NCBI RefSeq assembly: GCF_014931275.1 | Contig: NZ_CP063110.1 | Coordinates: 519,001-583,000 of the forward strand | Direction of reading: 5' to 3' | Origin: Haemophilus parainfluenzae | Lineage (GTDB): Bacteria; Pseudomonadota; Gammaproteobacteria; Enterobacterales; Pasteurellaceae | DNA: 64,000 nucleotides | Shown: piece after piece, positions 41,270 to 51,543 of the stretch | How positions within the stretch are numbered: position 1 is the stretch's first letter | How the letters are laid out: the number at the start of each line of letters is the position of its first letter | Translations under genes and position numbers: made by a program | Notes under the pieces: model-generated | Database searches by the model: none | What the model saw: only the letters and a program-made list of their open reading frames with translations | Told to the model about the DNA's origin: nothing

Positions 41270-44200
41270 ATGGATACCTCTAAAGCAGATTACACAGATA
41301 TTATTGCAGATAAGGCTGAAATCAAAGGTGGTGTGTGGGGTAATAAAGTTAAGGTTACCACAGGTAAAAACAAGGTAGACCGCACCAATGATTCGGTGGT
41401 TTATGTTGGTGATAAAAATACAAACGAAACTGACCGCACTTCAGAGAGCCAAAATGGCCAAACACAAACTTACAGTGTGGATGTGGGCCAATTAGGCGGG
41501 ATGTATGCTGAGAAAATCCATTTAGTGGATAACGGTCAAGGTCTTGGTGTACGTAATGCGGGGCATATTGGTGCTGCTGCAGGTGAGGTGAAGATTGATA
41601 GCCAAGGAAAAGTTATCAATAGTGGCACTATCAGCTCAACGCAACAAGCCGATATTAACGCAAAAAAATCCATTGAAAATACAGGTAAAATTGAAACTAA
41701 GCAAGGTAATGTATCATTACGCTCTCAAGCTAATGTGGCACAACATGGTTCGATTGTTTCGCGTCAGGGTGGGATCTCAGTTCAAGCTAAGGATAATCTC
41801 ACTCAAACAGGTGAAACCGTAGTGAAGGGTAATGTTGCTTACCAAGCGAAGAATATTAAGGCTAGTAAAGGTGCATTAATTGCCGCAGGTGTAACTGCTC
41901 AAGAAACTACACAAGGTGAGACTCGTTCATTAGATAGTCAAAGTGCTCAAGGTGCTAGCATTATGCTCTCAGCTGAAAATTCTGTTTCATCTAAAGCTCA
42001 GCATCTAGCTAGTGGCCAAATTAATGCTAAAGCAGGTACCCTTGATTTATCTGAAAGTCAATCAACAGCTGATAGTATTGCTTTCCAATCTACTCAATCA
42101 CCTTTAAATTTGAATCAAGCAACATTATACAGTGAGGGGAATACTACATTAATCAGTCCAGACGCTATTCTAGCGGAGAATACTAACCTAAATGCAGGGC
42201 ATTTTGTGATAGATACTGCACAACTTAATAATAAGAAGAGTAGCTGGATTCAACGTGGTAAAGAAGCCTTTTCACTGAATTTAAAAAAAGGGCTAGATAA
42301 TACTCAAGGGAAAATCGCTGCTGAAGGGTTGATCTCTATTCAAAGTCCGTTAATTCAAAATAATCAAGGTGTGATTTGGTCAAATCAAGGTGTGAAACTT
42401 AACACAAATGCAGGACATATAGAGTCTCAATCTGGTTATTTATTTGGAAAAAATAGTCTTGATATTAGTACTTCAACATTAAATAACCAGAAAGGTGAAA
42501 TGTTAGGTGGACAAGTTTTATTGACTGCGCAGCAAGTTAATAATGAGGAAGGAAAGTTAATTGCCGGAAATCGCGCAGATTTATCAGTTAATCAATTTAA
42601 TAATCAGCGTGGTATTGTTTATAGCCAAGGTGAACTATCATTAAAAACAGAAAATCTACACAACCAAGATGGCATTATTTCATCGGTTTCTCGTGCGACA
42701 TTGCTTGCAAATGATTTAAATAACCTTAAAGGAGTGATTCAGGGAGAGTCTGATTTAACGATTCAAACCCAAAATTTAAATAATACACAAGGTGATATTT
42801 CAGCGAAAACAGCAGCGATTTCTTCAGCTGCAATAAATAATGCACAAGGTGTAATTTCATCTCAGGATTTAACATTATCTGGTACAGATTTAAATAACAA
42901 AGGTGGCATTGTTCAAAGTGTGAATTCAACATTAAATTTGACCGCACTTGATAACCAAGCTGAAGATGATAAAGGCTCTTTGGTTAGTGCAACAAATCGT
43001 TTAGTGTTGAATGTTACAAATGTAAATAATAAAAATACAAAAGCTAAACAAGATACTCTTACCCAAGGTATTCAAACAGCTAATTTAGTAATGAATGCGG
43101 ATCATATTGAAAACCAATCTGGCGGCATTTATGTTGGAAAATCAGCAAATCTTACAATTAATCAATCTCTTGATAATCAAAAAGGTGAGATTTTATCAAC
43201 TGGTCGAGTTGATATTATAAATCCAGATTTGACCTTAGTTGTAAATAATGCACTAGGGACAATTGAATCAGTGATTGGAACGACATTGCAAGCTAAAACA
43301 TTAGTTGATGAGGGGTCAATTAGTACAAAAGGAGATTTGGGTATTGAGTTAAATGATAGCTTTACCCTAAATAAAGCCTTTGGTGTAGGCAATAATCTTA
43401 CTTTTAAAACAAAAGGTGATTTTGTTAATAACTCCAACCTTGTGGTAGGTAATTCAGCATCAGTTGAAGGATCTACTATTCAAAATAGTGCTAATGCAGA
43501 AATTTCTTCAATAAATACACGTATTCAAACTAATAAGCTAAATAACTTTGGCTTAATTGATGGCGATACCACAGTGATTAAAGCCAATGATGTAAATAAC
43601 ATTGGTACGGCACGTATTTATGGAGGACACCTTGCAATTCAAGCAAACAATTTAAATAACCTTGAGAATGCTGACGGAACAGCGGCGACAATTGCTGCTC
43701 GTGAGAGACTTGATTTAGGTGTCGGTAATTTAGTAAACCGTAACCATTCACTTATTATGAGTTTAGGTAATATCTATATTGGTGGACAGTTAAATGAAAA
43801 TAATCAAGCAACTGGTTACGCAAATAGTATTGATAACGGTAGTGCAACCATTGAAGCTTTAGGAAGTGGTTGGATTAAAACCCATCGTCTGCTAAACCAC
43901 GATTTACATTTAAGGTTAGGACATAAATATACTAAAAATCATTTTGTTACGTATTCCCCGTTTGATAGCAGTGCGACTTATTATAGTAATGAAGGAGAAA
44001 AAGGTGAGGGCTATTTAGATCATGTTAATAATAGTCGTCATAATAGCAATCAATATTTTCGTTTCAATGATGGACGTAAAGCTGTGGCAGCTCAAAATTG
44101 GCTGAAACAAGATTACATTCGAACCACAGATACTAATACCATTGAACACCAAGACCCAGGTAAATTGCTTATCGGGCAATCTTTACATTTGGAAGGGGGG

Positions 44201-47200
44201 GAGTATACGAATAAACACTCCCGAATTGTGATTGGTGACACTTTATATTTAGCAGATAAAGCGATTAAGGAACCCGTTAGTACAGTAAGTCAAGGATTAC
44301 TAAAACTGGATAATATTGATGTTGATGGTGAAATTCATCGTCGAGACATCGGTTTGAAAGAAGACATTATAAAAGAAAAGAATCGTCATGGTGTGAGAGG
44401 TAGAAAAGTTTGGGCTGTGTATGGTCGAAATAAACAAAAAATCGACCGCCTATTACCTGTCGAACCGTTTAAATTTGGGCTGGAACTTTTAAAAATAGGT
44501 GAGCCGGTGGAGTCTACTGGCGCAATTGTTGGGAATAAATCAGATTTCCAAGGCGTTTCATTAGCAGAGAAAACACCTTTAAATACAGATTTAAATGTTC
44601 ATCGCGTTAATCTAGAAGCAATCACGTCTGGAGTGATGAAAAATAAAGATAACCTTGATATCAAAACGCATTTACCAGATATTTCATTGCCACAGGCAAG
44701 CCTTTACAAAATTAACCCAGTGCTATCTAGTCAATACCTAGTGGAAACTGATCCACGTTTTATTCAGAAATCTAAATGGCTAAGTTCTGATTATATGTTT
44801 AAACAGATTCATAACGATCCGAAAAATATTTTGAAACGTTTAGGGGATGGTTTCTATGAACAACGTTTAGTTAATGAACAAATTAATCAACTTACTGGTA
44901 GACGTTTCCTTCAAGGGTATTCGTCAGATTATGAACAGTATAAAGCCTTGATGGATAATGGTGCGCAATATGCAACGAAACTTAATTTGATCCCTGGCGT
45001 AGCATTGACGGCTGAGCAGATGAAACAGCTCACTTCAGACATGGTATGGATGGTGAAACGTGAAGTTACGTTAAAAGATGGTACGAAAACAGAAGTACTT
45101 GCACCACAGGTTTATGTAGTAGGCCGTAATGCAGATATTGATAGTCGAGGCGCAGTGATTTCAGCCAACGATGTGATTGTCAATATTCAAGGCGACATTC
45201 AAAACAGTGGAGTTATTTCTGGGCGTAATTTGACCCATTTGGCGGCAAATAATATAGAAAACCTAGGCGGAAAATTGCAAGGGCGTGAGCTTTACTTAAA
45301 AGCGAAAGAAACTCTTAATAATCTCGGTGGAGAACTCAATGCAGAAGAGCGTTTAGTGGCTCAAGCTAAAAACATTAACATAGAAAGCCGTACGAGTGAA
45401 ACCGAGGATACTGGCAATTTTTACCGCAAATCCCTTGTTCAGCAAGCCTCAATTAATGTGGGTAGAAAAGATGCAGCTGACAAGGGGCAAAAAGGCAATG
45501 CTCTTTTAATGGCAACGGAAAATATCACAGTAAAAGGCGCTAACTTTAATATTAAAGGTGATGCTGTATTGCAAGCGGGTGATAAATTAAATCTCGACAC
45601 GATTGAAACCCAAAACAAAGAACATTATGTCTCTAACGCTGATAATTATTACAAGCTTGATCAAAAACAAGAAGTTGGCAGTCAGTTAAATGTGACTGGA
45701 AACTTTGATGCTATAGGTAAAAGTGCGGTTGAAATGCGAGGCGTTTCTGTAACCAGTAATGGCACCATGAATGTGATGTCTGAGGGGAATATTAATATCC
45801 AAGAAGCCCGTTATAAAGAGCAGCTTTCTAGTGGTTCAAAAAGTAAATCTAGAGGTTTAACAAGTTCAACGACAGAAGTTTATCGACATAAACACGATTA
45901 TGATGTTGCGGAAGCCTCAAATTTGGATGTGGATAAGATAAATATCCATTCAACTAAGGGTAATATTACTATTCAGGGCTCAAATGTGGCGGCAGGTAAT
46001 GGCTTGACGATGAAGGGTAAGAACATTGATATTCGTGAGGCTGAGAACCGAATTTATTCTGATGATTTTTATAGCAAGAAAAAATCAGGAATGCTAGGTG
46101 CTGGTATCGGGGTTGCTTTCGGTACCCAAAAACAAACTACGGAAAGTGGCCAAACTAAGCTTTATGCCCAAAGTAGTCAAGTTGGTAGCCTCAAGGGGAA
46201 TACTACAATAATTGCCGAGCAATCATACACACAAACAGCGAGTACAGTGAAAGCAATAGAGGGTGATGTAAATATTTTAGCTCAAAAAGCTGAAATTAAA
46301 GCAGCAGATGATAAATATGAAACGAATACTAAGCAAACTTTTCAGCAAAAAGGCGTTACTATTTCCTTAAGTTCTCCAGTGATTTCAGCTATTCAGGGAG
46401 TAGCTAAATCAGCTGAAATGATAGGGAAAAGTAAGCATGCTCGAGTAAATGCAATGACAGCAGCTAATAGCGTGTATAACGTGGTTCAAGCAGGTCAAGC
46501 TCTAGGTGAGTTAGCTGGCGCTGCTAGTGGTGCAGGGCAAGCAGCTGGTGGTTCTACGGGAGTTAAAATTTCAATCACTTATGGTCAACAACAAAGTGAA
46601 TCCAGAACACATACAGTGGGTAATACCGCTGCTAAGTCTCAAGTCAATGCTGGCGGTAAAGTGAATATCATCGCTACAGGAGCGGGTAAAGCATCAAATA
46701 TTGATATTGTTGGATCTGATATATGGGGAAAACAAGGAACAACTTTAATTGCTGATAATCAAGTAAATATCAAAGCAGCAGAGCAAACACATCAAGAGCG
46801 TAGTACTAACAAATCCAGTGGATTTAACGCTGGGGTTGCTATTGCTATTGGAAAAGGAGTTTCAGCTGGATTAACTGTAGGTGGCAACTATGGTAAAGGT
46901 TATGGTAACGGCGATGAAACTACATATGTAGCAAGTCATGTAGGTGATATCCAAAGTAAAACCGTGATTCAGGCAGGTGGAGATGCTAATGTAATTGGTT
47001 CAAGTATCCAAGGAAAACGAGTAGAGCTTAGTGCGGAAAACCTCAATATTGAGAGCTTGCAAAATAAAGCAAGCTATGATGGAAAACAAATGAACGTAAA
47101 TGGTTCAATAACAGTTGGTTATGGTTTTTCTGCTGATGGTGGTTATAGTAAGTCTAAAATGAATTCAAACCATGCATCTGTGAATGAACAGGCAGGAATT

Positions 47201-48418
47201 TATTCAGGTGATGAAGGCTATGATGTGAATGTAAAAAATCATACAGATTTAAAAGGTGCGATCATTACTTCAACTCAACAAGCTGAAAGCTTAGGATTAA
47301 ATCAATTTAGTACTGGTACATTAAGCCATAGTGATATTGAAAACCACTCATCTTATAAAGGTTCTTCAATAGGCATATCTGCTAAGGGAGATGCAAATGG
47401 CGGATGGACTGGCCAAGAGAAAAATGGTATTTCTGGTAGTGTGGGTTATGGTCGCGAAAGTGATAATCAAGATAGTGTGACTAAAAGCGGTATCAATACT
47501 CAAAATATTAAAATCCGCAATGAAAACGCACAACAAGCACGTACAGGGAAATCCATCACCGAGACCCTTGCAGCAATTAAAACCGATATCAGTACTGATA
47601 ATGCAGAAAGTCAAAGTGGTAAATTAGAAAATCGTTTTGATAAGAATGCCTTACAAAAAGAGCTTAATGTACAAGTCGAGGCAACAAAAGGGTTTGTTCA
47701 AACAGCGAGTGCAGCTGGGAATGCAATTGCAAATAAATTAGGTGAAGAAGCTGTTGCTAAACAACGTGAAGCACAAGCTGCTCAAGAAGTTGCTGACCGT
47801 GCGTATAAAGCTAACCCAAGCAAAGAAAATGAAACCGCATTAAATACCGCGAATCAAAATCTGATAACGGCTAATAATGAAGCAGACAAGTGGCAAACTG
47901 GAGGAGAATATAAGCGAAAAATTGATGGCGCAATGAATGCGATTTCTGCAGCATTGGGTGGTTTGCCAGCAGCGGGTATTGCTACCTCCGCACTTTCGCC
48001 AGAAATAAATCATCAAATTAAGCTAGCCACTGAGGGTAGTCCTATGGCTAATAAGGTTGCCCATGCACTTTGGGGCGCGGTGGAAGCTTACTCCGCAAAT
48101 CAAAATGCAGCAGCGGGAGCTGGCGGTGCTTTAGCGGGTGAGGTGATGGCTGATGTAATTGCAAAAGAGCTTTATGGTAAAAAGCCTAACCAACTTAATC
48201 GAGAAGAGAAAGAGGTCGTATCTTCTGTTAGTCAAGCAGCCGGTGCTTTAGTGGGTGGAGTGGCAGCAAATAGTAGTCAAGGAATTGGTGTAGGACTAAC
48301 TACGGCTAAGAATGCTGTGGAGAACAACCTTCTTTCTAAAAACGAAGATGAAGAACTTTTCAATATTTCAGAAAAGTTTGAAAAAGAAAAAGGGCTAAAA
48401 CAGAAAGAAAAAATATAG
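41270..48418 (+). CDS. Main open reading frame of the CdiA-like protein (2382 codons)
   Basis: The uninterrupted body of the exoprotein. Residues ~1-860 are Asn/Gln/Gly-rich FHA-type beta-helix repeats (QGKIAAEGLISIQS, LNNTQGDISAKT...). About 870-1290 is non-repetitive with aromatic and basic residues (WIKTHRLLNHDLHL; FDSSATYYSNEG), the place of the receptor-binding region in CdiA. About 1295-2090 is a second repeat block containing haemagglutinin repeats. The final part ends VAAN...TTAKNAVENNLLSKNEDEELF: the VENN pretoxin motif is at about residues 2350-2353 (48317-48328). The stop at 48418 comes from a frameshift 30 residues after VENN. The ATG at 41270 is only the first methionine after the broken TPS domain; without the signal the product would stay in the cytoplasm. 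Confidence 0.8.
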   Translation: MDTSKADYTDIIADKAEIKGGVWGNKVKVTTGKNKVDRTNDSVVYVGDKNTNETDRTSESQNGQTQTYSVDVGQLGGMYAEKIHLVDNGQGLGVRNAGHIGAAAGEVKIDSQGKVINSGTISSTQQADINAKKSIENTGKIETKQGNVSLRSQANVAQHGSIVSRQGGISVQAKDNLTQTGETVVKGNVAYQAKNIKASKGALIAAGVTAQETTQGETRSLDSQSAQGASIMLSAENSVSSKAQHLASGQINAKAGTLDLSESQSTADSIAFQSTQSPLNLNQATLYSEGNTTLISPDAILAENTNLNAGHFVIDTAQLNNKKSSWIQRGKEAFSLNLKKGLDNTQGKIAAEGLISIQSPLIQNNQGVIWSNQGVKLNTNAGHIESQSGYLFGKNSLDISTSTLNNQKGEMLGGQVLLTAQQVNNEEGKLIAGNRADLSVNQFNNQRGIVYSQGELSLKTENLHNQDGIISSVSRATLLANDLNNLKGVIQGESDLTIQTQNLNNTQGDISAKTAAISSAAINNAQGVISSQDLTLSGTDLNNKGGIVQSVNSTLNLTALDNQAEDDKGSLVSATNRLVLNVTNVNNKNTKAKQDTLTQGIQTANLVMNADHIENQSGGIYVGKSANLTINQSLDNQKGEILSTGRVDIINPDLTLVVNNALGTIESVIGTTLQAKTLVDEGSISTKGDLGIELNDSFTLNKAFGVGNNLTFKTKGDFVNNSNLVVGNSASVEGSTIQNSANAEISSINTRIQTNKLNNFGLIDGDTTVIKANDVNNIGTARIYGGHLAIQANNLNNLENADGTAATIAARERLDLGVGNLVNRNHSLIMSLGNIYIGGQLNENNQATGYANSIDNGSATIEALGSGWIKTHRLLNHDLHLRLGHKYTKNHFVTYSPFDSSATYYSNEGEKGEGYLDHVNNSRHNSNQYFRFNDGRKAVAAQNWLKQDYIRTTDTNTIEHQDPGKLLIGQSLHLEGGEYTNKHSRIVIGDTLYLADKAIKEPVSTVSQGLLKLDNIDVDGEIHRRDIGLKEDIIKEKNRHGVRGRKVWAVYGRNKQKIDRLLPVEPFKFGLELLKIGEPVESTGAIVGNKSDFQGVSLAEKTPLNTDLNVHRVNLEAITSGVMKNKDNLDIKTHLPDISLPQASLYKINPVLSSQYLVETDPRFIQKSKWLSSDYMFKQIHNDPKNILKRLGDGFYEQRLVNEQINQLTGRRFLQGYSSDYEQYKALMDNGAQYATKLNLIPGVALTAEQMKQLTSDMVWMVKREVTLKDGTKTEVLAPQVYVVGRNADIDSRGAVISANDVIVNIQGDIQNSGVISGRNLTHLAANNIENLGGKLQGRELYLKAKETLNNLGGELNAEERLVAQAKNINIESRTSETEDTGNFYRKSLVQQASINVGRKDAADKGQKGNALLMATENITVKGANFNIKGDAVLQAGDKLNLDTIETQNKEHYVSNADNYYKLDQKQEVGSQLNVTGNFDAIGKSAVEMRGVSVTSNGTMNVMSEGNINIQEARYKEQLSSGSKSKSRGLTSSTTEVYRHKHDYDVAEASNLDVDKINIHSTKGNITIQGSNVAAGNGLTMKGKNIDIREAENRIYSDDFYSKKKSGMLGAGIGVAFGTQKQTTESGQTKLYAQSSQVGSLKGNTTIIAEQSYTQTASTVKAIEGDVNILAQKAEIKAADDKYETNTKQTFQQKGVTISLSSPVISAIQGVAKSAEMIGKSKHARVNAMTAANSVYNVVQAGQALGELAGAASGAGQAAGGSTGVKISITYGQQQSESRTHTVGNTAAKSQVNAGGKVNIIATGAGKASNIDIVGSDIWGKQGTTLIADNQVNIKAAEQTHQERSTNKSSGFNAGVAIAIGKGVSAGLTVGGNYGKGYGNGDETTYVASHVGDIQSKTVIQAGGDANVIGSSIQGKRVELSAENLNIESLQNKASYDGKQMNVNGSITVGYGFSADGGYSKSKMNSNHASVNEQAGIYSGDEGYDVNVKNHTDLKGAIITSTQQAESLGLNQFSTGTLSHSDIENHSSYKGSSIGISAKGDANGGWTGQEKNGISGSVGYGRESDNQDSVTKSGINTQNIKIRNENAQQARTGKSITETLAAIKTDISTDNAESQSGKLENRFDKNALQKELNVQVEATKGFVQTASAAGNAIANKLGEEAVAKQREAQAAQEVADRAYKANPSKENETALNTANQNLITANNEADKWQTGGEYKRKIDGAMNAISAALGGLPAAGIATSALSPEINHQIKLATEGSPMANKVAHALWGAVEAYSANQNAAAGAGGALAGEVMADVIAKELYGKKPNQLNREEKEVVSSVSQAAGALVGGVAANSSQGIGVGLTTAKNAVENNLLSKNEDEELFNISEKFEKEKGLKQKEKI

Positions 48419-49217
48419 GCGGAGAATTATTGAAAAAAGATTCTTATATTAATTTTTTAATTCGCCTAAACCAAAAAGATCCTAGCCAATTAACGGAGGG
48501 GCAAAAGAATTATTTAGCAGTTGAATTACATAAAAAATCGCAAGATCGTGGAATGTTCCTGTATCTGATTTATATAACTGGGATTTTTCTAAAGAAATCA
48601 AAAGAAATGACTCTGCGTTAACAAAATATCTATCAGATGAAATTAAATTTTGGGACAGTTATGTCGGTAAACAGGCACAATCTTTTGCGATAGGTGCTTT
48701 AGCCGCAGGGGGGGGGGGTGCTGCTGTTAGAGTTATTCCTAAGGCTGCTGGATATTTACAAGAGACAGCAGTACTTTCAGCTAGAAATCCAGTTGCTGCA
48801 GAAATGGTAGTGACAGGAGGATATAATGCAGGGAAGATATCTTATAAGGCTTATGATGGGCAGTATAAAAATGAAGGGGAACTTTTAAATGATATTTATG
48901 GTACTGGTAAGGATATTTTAAAAGTACCAGTAATGTCTAAATTAGGACCTGTAGAGCAATTTTTTGTAAATCCTGCTGTTGATTTAATGTATGAGGTAAA
49001 TAAAGTTGGAGCTACTGATAAACAAATAAAAACTGAAATGATTGGTTCTGTAACAGGAGCTAGTTATGGATTGTTGTCTGAGTTCACTTTAGGTAAATAT
49101 TCTAAATTTGATGGAGTACCGAAAGTGCTCTTTAATGTAGTGGGCGGTTCTATAGCCTCTGATGAGGTAAAAAAAATATATAGCGATAGCAGTAATGAGA
49201 AAGTGGGGAGTAAGTAA
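48317..49217 (+). other. CdiA C-terminal module 1 (VENN to end)
   Basis: About 300 codons from VENN to the stop when repaired. The first ~190 codons (through VVTGGYNAG, near 48835) are nearly identical to module 2 downstream. The last ~125 codons diverge but remain related (GQYK..., KVP..SKL.P, DLMYEVNK.GATD.QI, EMIGS). This matches the conserved entry half and variable toxin half of CdiA-CT regions. It contains an in-frame run of 11 G (48708-48718) where module 2 has GGAGGTGGCGT, a strong slippage site. I do not recognise the toxin activity; the last part is helical with many small residues. Confidence 0.7.
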
Positions 49218-49413
49218 TGAAGAATATTATTTTAACTTTACTGTCTTTCTTTGGGGCTGTTATTTTATTTTTTATTGTATTGTTGTATGCTCAAATGGAT
49301 GTAGGGATAATAAATATCCATTATGATTTATTAATTGAGAAGGCTTTTATTATGTCTCTAAAATTGCATTTTATTATTTTACCTATACATTTTTAATATC
49401 TAGAAGGAAATGA
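49217..49413 (+). pseudogene. Putative immunity gene 1: small membrane protein, probably frameshifted
   Basis: ATG overlaps the CdiA-like stop (TAATG at 49215-49219). As written it encodes 59 residues (to 49396) beginning MKNIILTLLSFFGAVILFF. If one base is added near 49338-49342 (ATTGAGAAGG), the frame continues to TGA at 49413 and ends FTYTFLISRRK, about 65 residues. This repaired version aligns with repaired immunity gene 2 in length, two-helix pattern and basic end. Position directly after a CdiA-CT and overlap with it are typical of cdiI. A membrane immunity protein would fit a membrane-acting toxin; that is inference. Confidence 0.55.
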
Positions 49414-49503
49414 GAGAGATATTTCAAAAAAGTATGTCAAAAATATCAAGATCTTAGTTTTTAGATTTCTAGAAGCTTATAGGTTGTTTGAAAGGCATAT
49501 AAT

Positions 49504-49563
49504 ACAAAGTGCGGTCAATTTTCAAAGAGTTTTTAAACTTCTCAAAAATTGACCGCACTTTTT
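49504..49563. terminator. Uptake-signal hairpin after immunity gene 1 (dispersed element copy)
   Basis: 17-bp arms AAAGTGCGGTCAATTTT / AAAATTGACCGCACTTT (49506-49522 and 49545-49561), with loop CAAAGAGTTTTTAAAC related to 33236-33296. T-run follows. Confidence 0.85.
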
Positions 49564-49595
49564 GTATTTTCAACGATGCTTATGGTAAGCAAATC

Positions 49596-49730
49596 TTATA
49601 ATTTCACATCCAACTTCGCGTAAGCTCGTTCTACTTTTTCCAATGCTTTTTCCACAGAAATATCACGAGCGAGTAAGACACCTAAATGGCGATGGCCATT
49701 GACTTAGTCTTTTCCGAAAATATGAATATT
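49596..49730 (-). pseudogene. Remnant of the purT 3' end (duplication scar)
   Basis: These 135 bp match 51835-51969, the last ~45 codons of intact purT, in the same orientation and starting at the same stop codon, with scattered substitutions. Homology ends abruptly at AATATT (49730), where sequence homologous to the CdiA-like gene begins in the opposite orientation. It marks the junction left when one C-terminal module, with its downstream purT end, was joined upstream of another. Confidence 0.92.
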
Positions 49731-51543
49731 ACTATTAACCTAAACCCAGCATTGGTTATAGTAAAGATTCCGATAGCCAATCTAGCACAACAAAAAGTGG
49801 TATTAATACACAAAATATCATTATTAAAGATCAAGCTGAGCAATTAAAACGTACAGGTAAAATGGTACAAGAAGAAATTGCGGCGATTAAAACCGATATC
49901 ACTACAGAGAGTGCACCAAGTCAAAGTGGCAAATTAGAGAATCGTTTTAATAAAGATGATGTTCAAAAAGAACTCGATTTCCAACGTGAGGTGACAGAGA
50001 AATTTGGACCAAATGTCGCGGAAGCTGGAAGTTTGCTTGCTAATAAATTTGGTGAAGAAGCGAAAGCGAAGCGTCATGAAGCCGCAATTGCGTTAGAAGA
50101 AGCAGAAAAAGCCAAGGCAGAAAACAACAACGAAACTAACCGCGCTTTAGTCAAACAAGCACGAGATAATTTTGAGACAGCGAGTCGCGAAGCCAAAGAA
50201 TGGGAAACGGGTGGAAGTCAACGCCTTGTCATTGATTCAGCATTAAATGTTATCAGCACCGCTTTAGCCGGCAGACCGGCAGCGGAAGTGGTGGCTTCAG
50301 GATTATCACCTGCGGTGAATAATCAAATTAAGAAAGCGACGACAGATGCAAAAGGTAATGTGAATACCACGCTCAATTTGACAGCTCATGCACTTTGGGG
50401 CGCGGTGGAAGCTTACTCCGCAAATCAAAACGCAGCAGCGGGAGCTGGTGGTGCTTTAGCGGGTGAGGTGATGGCTGATGTAATTGCAAAAGAGCTTTAT
50501 GGTAAAAAGCCGAACCAACTTAATCGAGAAGAGAAAGAAGTCGTGTCCTCTGTTAGTCAAGCAGCCGGTGCTTTAGTGGGTGGAGCGGCAGCAAATAGTA
50601 GTCAAGGAATTGGTGTAGGATTAACTACAGCTAAGAATGCAGTAGAGAATAATCTTCTTTCTAAAAATGAAGATGAAGAACTTTTCAATATTTCAGAAAA
50701 GTTTGAAAAAGCAAAAGAGCTAAAACAGAAAGAAAAAAAAAATAGAGGCGGAGAATTATTGAAAAAGATTCTTACATTAATTTTTTAATTCGCCTAAACC
50801 AAAAAGATCCTAGCCAATTAACGGAGGGGCAAAAGAATTATTTAGCTGTTGAATTACATAAAATCGCAAGATCGTGGAATGTTCCTGTATCTGATTTATA
50901 TAACTGGGATTTTTCTAAAGAAATCAAAAGAAATGACTCTGCGTTAACAAAATATCTATCAGATGAAATTAAATTTTGGGATAGTTATGTCGGTAAACAA
51001 GCTCAATCTTTTGCGATTGGTGCGTTAGCCGCAGGAGGTGGCGTCGCTGCTGTTAGAGTTATTCCTAAGGCTGCTGGATATTTACAAGAGACAGCAATAC
51101 TTTCAGCTAGAAACCCAGTTGCTGCAGAAATGGTAGTGACAGGAGGATATAAAGCAGGTGAGATATCCTATAAAGCTCATAGTGGCCAATATAAAACTGA
51201 AGATGAACTTAAAAGCGCTGTTTATGATGGTGCTAAAGATGTAATTAAGGTTCCTCTTCTTTCAAAATTAAAACCTGGAGCACAAGCTCTTAATAGTTTT
51301 GCGTTTGATTTAATGTATGAGGTTAATAAACCAGGAGCCACAGATAGACAAATTAGAAAGGAGATGATTGGCAGTTCAGCAGGTTCTCTTTCATCACTAG
51401 TTGTAAATGGTGTTTTATCTGGAACTCCTAATATCAATCCAGCGTTCAAAATATTTTCAAATGTGATCATTGGAGGATATGCTTCTGAGAAAAGCAAGTC
51501 TTTATATCAAGATAGTTTAAATCAGCACGAGGAGAAGAAATGA
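49731..51543 (+). pseudogene. Orphan CdiA C-terminal module 2 (end of FHA-2, pretoxin-VENN and CT)
   Basis: Promoterless 3' part of a second cdiA-like gene. It starts inside sequence matching about 47,440 of the main gene (GYSKDSDSQS...TKSGINTQN) with no signal peptide or TPS domain. ATG 49862 is only an internal methionine. The pretoxin region contains VENN at about 50645. One frame runs to 50788, then an A5 tract (50762-50766; A6 in module 1) shifts the frame; from 50767 the C-terminal part is open to 51543. Its last ~130 codons differ from module 1 while the preceding part is nearly identical. This is the architecture of orphan cdiA-CT/cdiI modules. Confidence 0.8.

Larger units (their letters stand above)
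40568..49217 (+). pseudogene. CdiA-like giant TpsA exoprotein (about 2880 residues if repaired), interrupted by four indels
   Basis: Contact-dependent-inhibition-type effector. The N-terminal extended signal peptide region (MNKRHYKVIFSRVLNQLVVVS) is followed by signal cleavage near VQAED and a TPS domain (VNIQAPSQAGVSRNQY, NPNL, NPSG). An extra base near 41111 and a missing base near 41193 break then restore the frame, hiding about 80 bp of the TPS domain. The long open part is listed separately at 41270. After the VENN motif the frame is lost at A6 (48408-48413, needs +1) and again at A6 (48532-48537, has +2 relative to the orphan copy). The C-terminal module then stays open to 49217, where the stop overlaps a tiny membrane gene. 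Repaired layout is TPS, FHA-1, non-repeat middle, FHA-2, pretoxin-VENN, C-terminal module. It contains several uptake signals. Confidence 0.8.

Noticed and set aside
38729..49217. HMW1/HMW2 adhesin locus (hmwAB)
   Set aside because: Gene order is transporter first, the exoprotein has an extended signal, FHA-2 and VENN pretoxin ends plus overlapping immunity-like genes, and the glucosyltransferase is not adjacent; CdiBA fits better.
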